Source of the DNA: Sinohyriopsis cumingii
Taxonomy: Eukaryota; Mollusca; Bivalvia; Unionida; Unionidae
Reading direction: 5' to 3'
Length of the DNA: 64,000 nucleotides
NCBI GenBank assembly: GCA_028554795.2
Contig: CM068831.1
Span: 37,455,144 to 37,519,143 of the forward strand
The notes below the pieces were generated by a model. That model saw only the letters and a program-made list of their open reading frames with translations. It did not search any database and was not told the origin of the DNA. Below are positions 23,721-35,247 of this stretch, piece by piece. Position 1 is the stretch's first letter. Each line of letters starts with the position of its first letter. The position numbers were made by a program, and so were the translations under genes.

Positions 23721-24349
23721 ACAATATATGTTTCAAATGTTATTATATAGCTACAGGATCGGTTTAAATATTTCTACATTAAAACAGTGGTTTCTGAACA
23801 GATTGTAAATTTCTGCATTAAAACAGCGGTTTCTGAATAGATTGTAAATACTTGTGCATTAAAAACAACATGTCCTGCCAAGATTTCGCGTACCAGATTG
23901 TAAATATCTTGCAGCAACAGCGTGTTCTGTCTATTTACATACTACCACTGCACCATCAAACGTTTTACCACCTACAGTTCGGTTTAAAGATTTCTGTATT
24001 TCTGAACAGATTGTAAATATATGCATTAAAAACAGCGTGTTTTGCCTCGATTTCTCATAACAGATCTAAAAATAACTCGCTATATTGTGCGATGTGAAAT
24101 ACGTTTATTTTTCTATTTTGTAAGTTAGAAACCATAAATATCTTTCTTTGGTATAATTATTGATATTAATTACGACGTAGATGATTAATTAACCAATTAC
24201 GACCATAAAAATCGGAAATCTACGAAGAAAACTATATATTGCAGAAGTAATCTTCCTTTCGCATAATCTAAAAATCAGTAGTATAAGGGGAAATGCTGCG
24301 ACCCAAAATAATAAATGGTTAATGAATATAATTCGAGGTAATTACTTGA
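23721..24349. other. Non-coding part of the viral element
   Basis: AT-rich and without a supported gene. A loose repeat of ACAGATTGTAAATA with a following CATTAAAACAGCG unit recurs four to five times between 23,800 and 24,040. Confidence 0.5.
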
Positions 24350-24802
24350 TAATGATGATAGTTTATCTCATTACAATATTGGAAGGTGATTTTCTGTTTA
24401 TATTTCTTGGAAAAAGTGGATTTATATATATTTTTCGCGACAAATTGTACTGAAGGCGGATTAATATCAAAATATTTCGCAGCCGCGTTCATTGATTGAA
24501 ATATAATTTCTTCGCCAGTTTCTATGTTTGTGGATTTTACCGCCCTCCTTACAATTGTTTTACATCTTCTAGTATTGTCACGTTTATTATTCTCGCTCTG
24601 TTACAGCCTGAAGGTTGGATAAACTATTGTCGGTTTTCACGCCGTTAATGTGATCGATCACAAGACCGTCTTTGATCAACCCCTTGTGACACTCGTATGT
24701 GAAACGATGACAGAGATCAGTTTTCTTTCCAACAGTAAACAATAGATAACCATGATTATTAATACAACCAACTGGTACTTTTTTCTGACAATTTCTGATC
24801 AT
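24350..24802 (-). pseudogene. HNH endonuclease (fossil element)
   Basis: The minus-strand reading at 24,587-24,802 shows the HNH_3-type pattern: GYLLFTVGKKTDLCHRFTYE, then LVIDHINGVKTDNSLSNLQAV, i.e. the paired His of the DH block and the Asn of the NLQ block. Coding-like sequence of the DNA-binding part (a NUMOD-like FQSMNAAAKYF block) follows down to about 24,350. Such enzymes are homing or recombination nucleases common in large DNA viruses and phages. Here it lies on the strand opposite the polymerase. It is broken. Confidence 0.7.
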
Positions 24803-24876
24803 ACCATCAATATTTGATTCGTAGTTTGTTATTACAGGATGTGGAATAACTTATTTTGCTCCATTATACAATAATA

Positions 24877-25110
24877 TTATTTGTTTAAATCATAATTTGT
24901 CTGAAAACTTAGATAATCCTCCACGGATTTTATAGCGTTGTTTTTGACTTTATGCTTTTTGTCATAATATCTTTTAAGCTCTCTGTATCGCACACAACTG
25001 TTGTTTTTCCTCGCACTCCAGCACCACATCGCAGACATGGTATTGGTCCTAAGCTTCCACGGTGAACGTTTTGCATGTGTATCCACAGAATTCCTTTTTA
25101 CAGGATTTAT
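24877..25110 (-). pseudogene. Small minus-strand viral ORF, unrecognised
   Basis: A 69-codon basic ORF directly upstream of the HNH reading and divergent from the plus-strand ORF at 25,189. A neighbouring frame contains a CLRCGAG-like cysteine pair. I cannot assign a family. The ~80-base divergent gap before 25,189 could hold promoters for both directions. Confidence 0.3.
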
Positions 25111-25188
25111 TACAACGAGTCAATCAACCCACCATGAGCTATTTGCATTGAGACATTGTATACATAATATTTTAATTTAAATATTTGC

Positions 25189-26396
25189 TTGAAATATAAT
25201 ATGAACGAATTCGATAGATTATCCCGAATAAAGCCCTTGAGCAGAGATAAATTTAATCTCGACAGAATATCTCCTAACCTACCGATGCAAGATCTGGTTG
25301 ATCCGAAAAACAAAGGTTTGATTACTAAAATTCACGACGCCAAGAAAGAATTTTACACAGATGGTGCATCTCATGTCTGGTCAACGTTCAAGATTATACG
25401 CAACAAAGATATCACCGACGCTATGATGAACGACAAACGAGCAGCAATTATCATTAACTATCTTGATAATCGCAAATATCTTTTCAGAATAAAATTTGTC
25501 GTGTTGACAGAAACAGATGATTAGATTATCCGTGAAAAATATGATCCTGTCCACGGTAATAAAAAAAAACTCATACTAAGTAAAGATTCCAAACCAGGTC
25601 TATTGACAGGTATTGACAAACCGTATTATGAACTATCATATCCTGTGACGGCGGTTATTTATGGAATCTATGTGATAAATGAAAAACCTAGCGTTGATAA
25701 ACTGGCGCCGATGAAATTTTCAAAAATAAATTGTGTAGCCGAGCGAGTAGCAGAACATTTTACCGTTTCGACTCGTGGAAACGGTCTAACGGATTAAAGA
25801 CGTAAAATAATAAACACGTGGGGAGAAATGGTTAAAGATACCAGTGCGTCTATCAAAGATGTCGCTGAGTTAGGAAAAAGATTACAATTTCCAATAACCG
25901 TAGCGACGATAACAGGAGAGATTTTGTATGAATCAAAATATAGATCAAAAGGAGCTTCGATTGAAATTATTGATCATAACGCACACGCGTGGACTTATGC
26001 AGTAACAATACTTCCACGAGATCGAACTGTTAAATACTATCGGGGAGATATGTTTGATTTTATTAACGAAATAAGTTAAAACGATCCTGTGTCAGTATGG
26101 TTATTTCAGAGCTCTTGCGTGGAAGAAAAAAATAAATTTGATCAGTTTGTGAGACCAAATGGCGTTATTTATCGAACAGATCATCTTCACGAGAAAATGA
26201 AACATCTTTCACTGCAATATACTGATGACACTGATGAACTATTGAGCAACTGTTTCACTGTTCCGTCAGTTGCGTCTCATTTTGCTAGAAAGAAAAATTC
26301 GTGGAAACCAACTAGGTTTGATTTTCTTGATGACATAATACTGAGTTGTGTCGAATTATGGACACGGCGGATTGTGGAATACTAAGTACGATCACA
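25189..26396 (+). pseudogene. N-terminal region of the viral polymerase-helicase, or separate gene
   Basis: Plus-strand coding-like sequence from ATG at 25,189 (NEFDRLSRIKPLSRDKF) continues into the polymerase region. A KGASIEIIDHNAHAWTYAV block near 25,950 and a KYYRGD block near 26,035 stand out. I do not recognise a catalytic motif here. The position suggests the N-terminal, possibly exonuclease or priming, part of the polymerase. It is broken. Confidence 0.45.
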
Positions 26397-27240
26397 GAGA
26401 TGTTATTTCAGTTGATATGGTCGCGTGTTATCCCGGAAGTTTTCTTGGATACGGAGATTGTTCTGTATACTTTAAAAGATTTGGTCATCCGACGTACGAA
26501 ATGACGCGAGTATCGATAAATGGACCATTACCGGATTTTGACCTAACTGTATTTGCTCGTATCGAGTCATTCGAAATGTCTAAAGGACTTCATCGAATTT
26601 GTTATGTTTGGTTTGGAAAACATTTTTCAGAAAAAATGTGGACACCAATAGTATTATTACGGTATATGCTTGATTGTGCAATATTAACACGGTTGATTGT
26701 AAGTGAAGCAAATATATCATACCGGAAACAAACCGAAGTTTGGTTACCACAACAAAAGGAGTATTCTGATGAAACCGATTACGAGAACAAGATTACAAAA
26801 GATCTTGGTAGAAAAATAATCGGCAAGTTTACCCAAGGAGGAGCATATGATCACAGACGACATTGTACAAGATTGATTATGGATGATGCTGAGTTAGATT
26901 TTATAATCGCTGATACAACGAACAGAAATACGTTTATAAGTCGAGAAATAGCTTTCTTGTCAAATGGAACTAAACTAGGTACAATTGTGAGCTACACGGA
27001 CGGTGAGTCAACTAAGTATACTCATTTAAGATCATCGATGCTCGCGTACGTTTCAATAAACCTATTATCGATGATAAATAAGGTTTCTACATTCGCTGTC
27101 AGAGTCGCTACGGATTCATTTTATATAAGTAAAAAAACATTCAATACTGTTAGAAAAATTAAGCATAGGCACTTGTGCATCGTGGGGTTCGTGGAGAATA
27201 TAAAAGGAATATATACTCGATTATTCCGAATCTGCTGATG
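26397..27240 (+). pseudogene. DNA polymerase B-like region (fossil element)
   Basis: ISVDMVACYPGSF near 26,410 fits polymerase motif A of family B (D..xxYP.S). A KFTQGG block near 26,830 and YTHLRSSMLAYVSINLLSMI near 27,020 fit the finger/motif B neighbourhood. RVATDSFYI near 27,112 fits motif C, with ATDS in place of DTDS. The sequence is clearly different from the Polinton polymerase fossils at 780-2,580 and 62.1-63.4 kb, so it represents another lineage. It leads straight into a helicase without an intervening stop region that looks intergenic. Confidence 0.65.
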
Positions 27241-27289
27241 TTGCGGTTAAAGATATTTACCTGATAAAATCAGGCAGAAATAATCAGAT

Positions 27290-28355
27290 ATCTTCTGCAC
27301 CATCGGTATACGATGCAATAACTAGACACAAAACAGTTTATCTAAACAGACCTGGCGTTTCTGGTAAAACCACTCGAACTATCGAACTATTTCAAAATTC
27401 AGATATGATTGTGCTAACACCTACACACAGACTCGCGCGAGAAATGAAACAAAGAGGAGTACAATCATGTACTTATCACAGCTTCTTCCGATGGAAGGGT
27501 GATACATGGACATCTTTAAGGATGAGCGAGAAATACATTCCAAGGATTATAATATGGGATGAAATATGCACTGTACCGCTAGAAACATTTAAAATATTTC
27601 TTGATTGGTTATTAACAAGAAATACTGCTGTGATAATGTGCGGCGATCACGGTCAACCACCACCCGTAGCTGGACCATCTCCACATGATTGGCTGAAAAA
27701 TTTCGTTGACCACTTCGAAGAAGTGGCTGATGATCATAGAGCACTTGATGCAACGTTGAAGGAATTAAAAATATTAATCAGACTACAACCGAATAAAATT
27801 CAGTGTGAAGTAATGCGCGAGATAATTTCAGAAACACCCATGAAAGACCTTTTGCGCTCGTGGAGACCAAACGATTTGATAGTTGCAAGTAGAAAGATAG
27901 TTCGTGATACACTTCAGCGGGAGTTGTTTCAGTTACAACGAGAAAAGTTTCCAACGTTGCCAGTTCCGTTATGTTATCGACCAGTAGATACGCGACGGCA
28001 AAATATTGACGTTGATATACCAGGACAGACCGAGTCAAGGAAACAGAATCTTGTGTTGAATGATATTGTTGCAGTTGATGTTGATGTTGTTGAAGATGCT
28101 CTACGTGCTGATAAATCCCCGTGGACGCTTGGATACGCGATGACGATTCATTCGTCTCAGGGATTAACTATTACTGATACAGTTGTTTGGATCGTTGATG
28201 ATCGTATCGAATGGTCGAACCTAGTTTATCTTGCAGTGTCTCGAGTTAGAAAAATATCTCAATTAAGACGAATCGTCATGGACGCGTCAGTGACTAGTGA
28301 TGATATTGACGAATGTCAAAGCGATATAATAAGAAAAAAAATTATCTGGTTATAA
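27290..28355 (+). pseudogene. Superfamily 1 (PIF1/RecD-like) helicase region (fossil element)
   Basis: Motifs in order are: GVSGKTTRTIELF near 27,355 (Walker A, slightly unusual), LTPTHRLAREMKQRG near 27,415 (Ia), a TYHSFFRW block near 27,475, IIIWDEICT near 27,550 (Walker B), VIMCGDHGQPPPVAG near 27,635 (III), MTIHSSQGLTI near 28,142 (V), and YLAVSRVRK near 28,230 (VI). The order and spacing fit a complete SF1B helicase core. Placement directly behind the polymerase suggests a fused replicase. Canonical Polintons do not carry this helicase. Confidence 0.8.
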
Positions 28356-28382
28356 ACAAGGTGACAAAAAAAAAACAAACGC

Positions 28383-28604
28383 GATTTTGATCTTGATGCT
28401 GATTGTATTAATGCGCTGAAACAACAACAGAATAATCATTGTGCAAGTTGTAATTGTATAATGTTATGGCGGTATCTGAAAAATGATCCAAGACAATTTA
28501 CCGTAGATAGAAAAAATAACAATCTTGGTCATACACGAGAAAATATCATGTTGACCTGTCTTGAATGTAACCGACGTCAGGGTGCTGGCACCAGTGCTAG
28601 TTAA
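28383..28604 (+). pseudogene. HNH/zinc-finger nuclease, endonuclease VII-like (fossil element)
   Basis: The reading contains CASCNCIML, then FTVDRKNNNLGHTRENIMLTC, then LECNRRQG. The two CxxC pairs and the D-R...N..GH..N core match the His-Me finger nucleases (endonuclease VII/HNH type) used by phages and DNA viruses to resolve DNA junctions. It follows the helicase by about 25 bases and is the last recognisable viral part before cathepsin exon 6 resumes. Confidence 0.65.
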
Positions 28605-28937
28605 GTGATTTGGGTGGTAATTGTGTGTTATCGGGAATTATCTGTAATTGCTCACGTACAAATCCACGTTGAGGAGCAGTTGAATCCAGTCTGTAGATTG
28701 CGGGTCTAACTGAGGATCTTGTCACGGTGGATATCTTAAACTGATCTTTTAAAGGCCGTAACAATGGTTGGCCCCATAGGTTTTTTTTTTAATAGATGCC
28801 AGTCAAGTGTCCTTCCAACTATACAAGAACGGTGTGTACACCGAGAGTGCCTGCAGCTCAGTTAATCTTGACCACCGAGTTATAGTTGTTGGATACGGTA
28901 CTGAAAGTGGCCAGGAGTACTAGTTAGGTAAAAACAG

Positions 28938-30219
28938 GTCAGTTTGAGACACTTTTGTTTCTTTTTTTGCTTTGTTAGTGAGAATGATTTTATTTATGAC
29001 GCTCTAATAAATAATTAATTTTTTAAACTAAATAGTTTGAAAGCTAAACTGGAACTCCAGATCCCATTCCCCACTCCATTCCGAATTAGATAAGTTACTC
29101 ATGCCAATAAAATTTATCTAACAAGCGGAAACTTTGAATGAAAGGGAGTGTCATATTTGGAGTCCAAAACTATTTATCTAAAACATTGCGGGATAAGACA
29201 ATACCCAAATGTGATTAGCCAAGGTACGAATAATATTTGTTTTGATTGGTTAGTCGAGACTACAAATAGAGATAAGGAACTCAAATGCATTTCTCATTAG
29301 TCAAAAGAATTTGCTAAACTAGTATTTTATAACGTAATAAAATTACGTACTGTTAATCGTTTTTTATAGATACCCATCGCTTTAAAAGCATGCATTGGGA
29401 AGAGATTATAATTTTGATGATAACAACAATTATCGTTATTATTACTGTAATCACCGTCATCGTTATCATCATCATCATCATCTGATATGTAGGCATCGTA
29501 AACTAAGCAGGTCTGAATCCACTTTAAAATAGTATGCGTCAAGATATTGAAAAAGATAATGAAAATAAATAGCTAATTGTTGCCTCCCCCAGGATACACA
29601 ACTGTAGTCCCGTATCTTTATCCAATGGTTGGAATCGAACCAAAACCATGATGGTCACGAATCTAGCATCGTAAACCACTTAGCCATGGTAACTTGTAGC
29701 TATGAAAATACCAGTACATGAAAGATTAAAATGCGAATGATTTGGTATGAAGCTTTCCAATATTTTGCATAAATATTTCACACTCCATTGCTAATAATGA
29801 AGACGACCTTCCAGCATAATTCAGTATTAAACAATGCATTATTAGTATACGTATATGGATTAATATCTTAGACAATGTGTATAATGAAATATATTAAAAA
29901 TTACAGCTTTGCCATTTCAGAAGCCAATATTTAAAACGATTATTGGTATCTGCGAAAGGAATTTTAAATGAAAGGGAAAGGCTATAAACTATTGGCTGAC
30001 AGAGAAAATATTCGGATACCTTACTCCCTGTTTCACCCTAATCTCATATCAGATATCGTGGCGAGTAAATAAAAGCGTCAATATTTGCTCTTCTGTAATT
30101 AAAAAACAATAATGTTGTAATAGCATAAGGATCTAAAGTGCATAATAATAATAATAATAATAATAATGGAAAAAGTCAGTGGTACATTCAATAACAAGAA
30201 CATTGCAAAAAGCTAGTTG

Positions 30220-30260
<41 letters not shown>

Positions 30261-31319
30261 GTAATAACATTGTAGAAGCCTGTAGTCTAAAAGCTGTTGG
30301 TGTAATTGGCCCTGAAGACCAAACAGAAAAAAAACCACAAAGTCAAACACTGTGTGAGTTTGGGTTTAGGTCATTGTTTAGAGTATTTCCCAAGAGCTCG
30401 TGACAACATTCGTTATAAATTGAATGGTTCGTAAATGTGCTAATACCACTAATAATTTGTCTATAATGAAATTAAATTTCACCCATTCATGAGACTCTTG
30501 ATTAAAATTTGTACAGTTCTGCTTACTTTACGTTGCAATGTTAAGTTAAAGCGCAACTTGACATTGTTTCAAATTTGTAAATACTAAATATTGTACGAAA
30601 GTTCAAATCAAACACTGAGATTAGTTGCAGATTAATAACATTATTATATGTCGACATTAAGAAGTAAGATTAAAGTCATTGTTTTGGTTGATATTAGCAC
30701 TAAATCACACTGAAATCGGCAGACTACAATACTGGTACGACAACTCCATTTAAATGGAAACATCATTGCATGAGTGTTTTATTTACTTTAGAAGTTGGGC
30801 TCTTCATACTTCGTTTTCTCCAGCGTACGCCAATATGCTTCTTTGCGGATAGCTATTCTCCCGTGTTGGAAAACATATTTAGTCTGATTAGGCAAAACTA
30901 GTCTTGTCGCAGCACATCTACATCACTTGTAAAGATACGATTCACGTGTTAAAAGAAAAGAATAAAAACTTTAAAAAATCGTTTGACAATAAATTTCAAA
31001 TGTTTTGCCCCTCAGTCCATTGCCTATGCATGAATATTGCACTACGTTTAGGGTGATTGTTACACGTTTAGCTCACGAGTATCTCTAGGTAACAAGAATT
31101 CCGTGAAAAGAAATAAAATCGATTACAACTTTAGTTTTACTGCAAGCTGGACCTAACTTAAACAAGCTAGTCACGAGACGTGCAAATGGTGGCGCGATTA
31201 TAGTTTAGAACCTTTCACAGGTAATTAATAATATTCTACGCATCTAATTTTCTTCTGACACAAATGTCCACTTACCTGACATAGATTAGACGCATGGTGA
31301 ATGTTCAAAAATTGCTAAT
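28938..31319. other. Downstream flank of cathepsin copy 1
   Basis: No gene is seen. The flank aligns in order with the flank after the intact copy. An ATC/CATC run with a tRNA-like old SINE head at about 29,630-29,695 matches 50,310-50,370. A CCTACTCCCTG block near 30,020 matches 50,768. CTTCTTTGC(G/A)GATA near 30,838 matches 51,241. GAGTATCTCTAG near 31,077 matches 51,711. A GGCGCGATNA block near 31,191 matches 51,997. AAT/ATA trinucleotide runs lie at 30,143-30,170 and 30,222-30,260. Exon 7 of cathepsin is not found. Confidence 0.65.
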
Positions 31320-31605
31320 TATGAACACATATCTTAAGATACTAAGTCCAAAAGTGTCAAACGTAATGCCAGCACAACCATTATAATGTAGGTACTGGCC
31401 ATAAACATGAAAATTGGGTGTGTTTTGTTTTTTAATTGAACAATGCTTAATCCCTAAGCCCAAAATAATTGCTGTACTTGACAAGGAAATAGTTGTCTTA
31501 AATGCGATGGTTTCATTTGTAAATTTGTTGAGCAAGTGCGAAAGTTACCTGGACCTACAGCATCTGATAATGTGTGTTCCTTGATATTGCAAGTGCTACG
31601 CTGGA
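31320..31605 (-). pseudogene. DUF229 gene 3' fragment in copy 1 of the duplication
   Basis: About 84 bases at 31,502-31,585 align with 53,134-53,217 at roughly 79% by eye. That segment encodes the KERTCVDAVVPDDFCTC block of the DUF229 gene in copy 2. Here the Cys residues are partly lost and the frame is not kept. A weaker likeness to the following C-terminal part continues to about 31,330. The fragment ends near 31,605, just before a 30-base poly-T run, which is the right edge of the duplicated unit. Confidence 0.65.
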
Positions 31606-31615
31606 ATTGGTTTCG

Positions 31616-31618
<3 letters not shown>

Positions 31619-31647
<29 letters not shown>
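31619..31647. repeat. Poly-T tract at the duplication edge
   Basis: A run of about 29-30 T residues directly after the last homology to copy 2. It may be an A-tail of a retroposed sequence on the minus strand or a breakpoint scar. Confidence 0.8.
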
Positions 31648-31649
<2 letters not shown>

Positions 31650-32515
31650 TCAATATTATCCTATTATCTTGTGAATGCCAGTTACCAGTCTGGTCGAGTT
31701 TGTATTTGTTTTATGTTTGTTTTAAGTAATATATATGTAGCTTATCACTAAAATACGTGATAGCTAGTGGCATACTTAGTCTATTTGCCAAAATAGGTCG
31801 AAGTATTTCTTGTAGATTATCAATGAAGATTTGAGAAACCGTTGTGGAAGACATAGAACAGGCCGGATGCATGATCAGTATATGACCTCACTTGACCTTA
31901 TGGCCAGACGAGCTAATAAAACAGAAGCATATATTTGATAATCTAAGGCTTTACATCTTTACTAGGCATCAATTTATTTTGTTTCTTTTCTAAATCTGAT
32001 TTTTGACATTTTCAAATACGATGGAAAATTGTTAAATTAGAAAGGTGTGAAATATAAAATATAAATTTAAATTGTTATGATCTAGTCAGAGCACAAAATA
32101 AAAGAGAGAAAATGACTGAAATTATAGTCATTTATCGCGAAGTTTCCACTTCTATACAACTATACCTACATTTTGAAATAATAACTGACATTTATCGCAA
32201 AGTTTCTAATTCCATACTACTATATCTACATTTTCAAAGAATAACTGTATAATTCATTGAGGTTTAACAAACAACTACGCTTTAGTTAACAAATGATTTT
32301 TAGTTAATAAATGCGTGTGCAAATATCATAGCAACTGAGCCTGAAATTCAACTAGAGAAAAGCAAATCAAAGTGACATTATCACTATTTCATGAAGCAAC
32401 TCACAAGTGCTGATTATTTAAGCCTTCGAAAACTCAGTCAATCCTTACAACACAATCAATTTTGCAATTCTTTATTATTGCTCCAACAAGATATTGTAAT
32501 GGAAGGGGTATAAAG
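31648..32515. other. Non-coding, no feature seen
   Basis: AT-rich sequence without a supported gene. A short direct repeat (ATTTATCGC.AAGTTTC with an ACTATA.CTACATTTT part) occurs near 32,132 and 32,191. Confidence 0.5.
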
Positions 32516-32765
32516 TTGTTGTTGTTGTGGGTTTAACGCCATATTTACAGCACACAATAGGCTATACATGACGACAATATAAAAGGTGAAGGAAGAACCC
32601 AGAAAAACTCCGGTAAGAACTAACGACCCATGGAAAGCTACTGGCAAGCTTTCTCACACACCCACATTGGCCGATATTTAAACTAGAACCCGCACGGACA
32701 GAGATGAGATGGTAGTTATCGGTAAATTCGATCGCTATAAACCGCTCGGCCAACTGGGCCCCGCG
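32516..32765 (-). mobile_element. tRNA-derived SINE, family copy A
   Basis: On the minus strand the head shows TTGGCCGAGCGG (A-box-like) and a degraded B box. The body has GAAAGCTTGCCAGTAGC and a GGGTTCTTCC block, and the tail is GGCGTTAAACCC followed by (CAA)n. It is the same family as the copies at 35,005 and 51,301. The tail motif is typical of molluscan SINEs as I know them. Confidence 0.8.
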
Positions 32766-35004
32766 GTAGAGTATGCAGAATGATGGTAACTGATGTTAAT
32801 GATCTTGACTTATGTAATCACGAAAACTATCTAGCATTTTCACCACATCTCTGAAATGAAACTACTTTGGTATTCGACTGTTGAAATTAGTACTTTTAGA
32901 TCAACGCGTGTTTCTTCAGTTTTAATTTTATTTGGGTTTTAAGCTTTTAAATGGTATGTTGCTGTATTTGTTGAATAATGACCAACAAAAACAAATCTAA
33001 AACGATGTACGTTTAAAAATATCACATAACGGTATGGAACACTTTACAGTGCACTGTAGCTGTTTAGTGCTAAGAAAATACTGGAAATATAAAGTCTGTG
33101 TTCACAGTTTGGTCCTTACACCATGTATTTTGTCAATATGATATTAAATGAGCTCCGCAACAATTATACGGTGTAATTTTAACAAGTATCAGAACGTAGA
33201 TTACAAATTAGTTATTACAAATAAACAAAACTATTTACTGAGCTGAAACCAGTTCACATGTTTATGAAAAAAATTATTTTTATGCTTCCAGGTCCAAAAT
33301 ATTCGTATTTATTGTTTTAATTGACCACTTAAATATGTACATGCATAATTGATGTTATTCATTCCCAGTATCATTGACCTCTAGTCTTGTAATAAAGGAC
33401 GACCATAATTAGAAGACAAGTATGCGTGTGTTTTCCTGCATGTTTCTGTGCGTTGTTGATAAACATCCTGCTGATTTGAAGTCATATGAAGATAATAGGT
33501 CATTAGCAGTCACTCTCTTCGACTATCTGGTGACAGTTTATAACGAGGACAGTACCCTCAAAATACACTAGCATGCTGATGAAAAATGACTAGCAATCAT
33601 CAACAACACTTCTACTCTTTCAATCAAATATTACATATTTAGAGTGACAGAGAAATTGAACGCGAAACGGTAGAAGTTGCGAAAGAGAAAAGAAAATAGG
33701 AGAGAATGATGTATCAGAAAAAAATGTTATCCGCACTTGACAGAGGTACCCTACCTTATGCTGCTTCTATTTTCCACACTGATACTGACTGAATTCATAA
33801 TCTGCAATTTCTCATGTGACTCATTACTTTTTGTCTCTATATGTTTCTTATTATCCTTCAAACGTTTTAGATAAAAAGCTTGAACTATTCAGGAATGAGG
33901 AAAGAAATATTTTCCCAGATATTTAGATGGAATTTTCGAAAAAAATAGGTAATTAGTTTCGATCGTATACATACATTAGATAATGAGTTTATAGTTGGTT
34001 ATCTGTCAAGCACATTTAATACATTAATATGAATCAATAATAAGTTTTCATGCAACAATATGTTTATGCGTTCTTAATGATACTCTTAAATTGTAAAACC
34101 GAATTAAAAATATATATGAATTATATATGAATAATTACGTAACCATTGGTATGTATCTGGCATGTGAATTGGATGCTATTATTTTTAATACTGACATATA
34201 ACTGCTTCAGAGAACCTAGTGGTAAAACCCGATTTCTCGGCAGTGTTGGTTCGTCCCCAAAAATAGACGTGCAAACAATAGTTATATTTAATGAGCACAA
34301 GTTCTCGAGGTCTTCCATTCGTCGTTAGTATTGACTTTGTGCTTTTATTAATGGTATGAGTTGCAAATTGGTAATATAAAATCAAATTGGTAATATGAAA
34401 TCGGTAATATGAAATCAAATTGGTATTTAGAGATTAGAGCAGAGGCAGAGTCAGATCGCGTGTCATGCGAGGGTGTGGCTACTACCAGAGACTGTAGACG
34501 TAGAACAGTGAGGCATCAACAGGGGACAAACTCACTGGTGTAATTACAGTAGCTGAAACAATACCGTGCTTGACAAGAAAATTGAGAGTGAGTTGACAGG
34601 CCCTGGAAGGCAGATGAGCTTTTGCAAAAACACTGAAATAAAGACCAAATGTTAAAAGGTCCAATGTCATAAAAACTATTGAATTATAAAATGTATGTGC
34701 AAAAATTAAATGGAATATATACATAAAATAAACATTTTATGATTCTTGACAGATCATCTTCAAATGATACAAAGAACCCAACATGATAATCTTCTAAAAC
34801 TACAACAACGAAATAGTTTACATCGTCTCCTTAATCTATTTCGACTAATACATGATTTCATGGTAAAGCTAGAGTCAATGTTCAATCTACCAGATGACCT
34901 TCATAACTGCAAGCTCCCCATATAGTTTTTAATCCAGGTGTCCGTTCGGTAAATTAAGTTTCTGTTATTATCGACTCGTTGCAGAGATATGTAAAAGTTG
35001 TAAG
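32766..35004. other. Non-coding, no feature seen
   Basis: AT-rich sequence. The ORFs here are short and overlap each other in several frames. Short local repeats occur near 34,365-34,425 (AATTGGTAATATGAAATC units). No gene is supported. Confidence 0.5.
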
Positions 35005-35247
35005 TGGGCCCCGAGTAGCCGAATGGTCTAAAGCGTTCACCGTTACGGATCACTGCCATCTCACCTCTGTCTGCGTGAGTTCGAGTCTAGACCAATGTAG
35101 GTAAGAGAGAAAGGTTGGCAGTAGCTTCTCCTGGGTCAGCGGTTCTTTCCGGGGTTTTCCTGGGTCCTTCCTCCACCATTTATACTGGCTGCCATGAACT
35201 ACACTGTGCTGACAAAAGGCGTTAAACCCTATAACAACAATAATATA
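35005..35247 (+). mobile_element. tRNA-derived SINE, family copy B
   Basis: The plus-strand head starts GGGCCCCGAGTAGCCGAATG with A box TAGCCGAATGG and B box GAGTTCGAGTC, about 50 bases further on. The body contains TTGGCAGTAGCTTCTCC and a TTTTCCTGGGTCCTTC block, and the tail is GGCGTTAAACCCTATAACAA. Of the three copies this one has the best-kept head. Confidence 0.85.

Larger units (their letters stand above)
14557..28700. mobile_element. ~14-kb Polinton/adintovirus-related DNA virus fossil
   Basis: The element separates two parts of cathepsin exon 6. The left flank ends with the codons for NIGAT at 14,556, and recognisable exon resumes by about 28,708-28,743. Parts in order are: coiled-coil protein, minor core/membrane protein, major capsid protein, adenain-like protease, fibre-like protein, two-helix membrane protein, minor capsid protein, long inverted repeat, minus-strand small genes with an HNH nuclease, polymerase-B-like region joined to an SF1 helicase, and a second HNH nuclease. 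The family call rests on the capsid-protease-polymerase set. It is broken, with roughly a dozen or so breaks, mostly in the right half and the fibre and minor-capsid genes. Several long ORFs remain, suggesting moderate age. No terminal inverted repeats or target duplication were found. Confidence 0.85.

Noticed and set aside
14557-28700. Canonical Polinton with integrase and packaging ATPase
   Set aside because: Neither gene could be recognised in any frame, and no terminal inverted repeats or 6-bp duplication were found at the ends.
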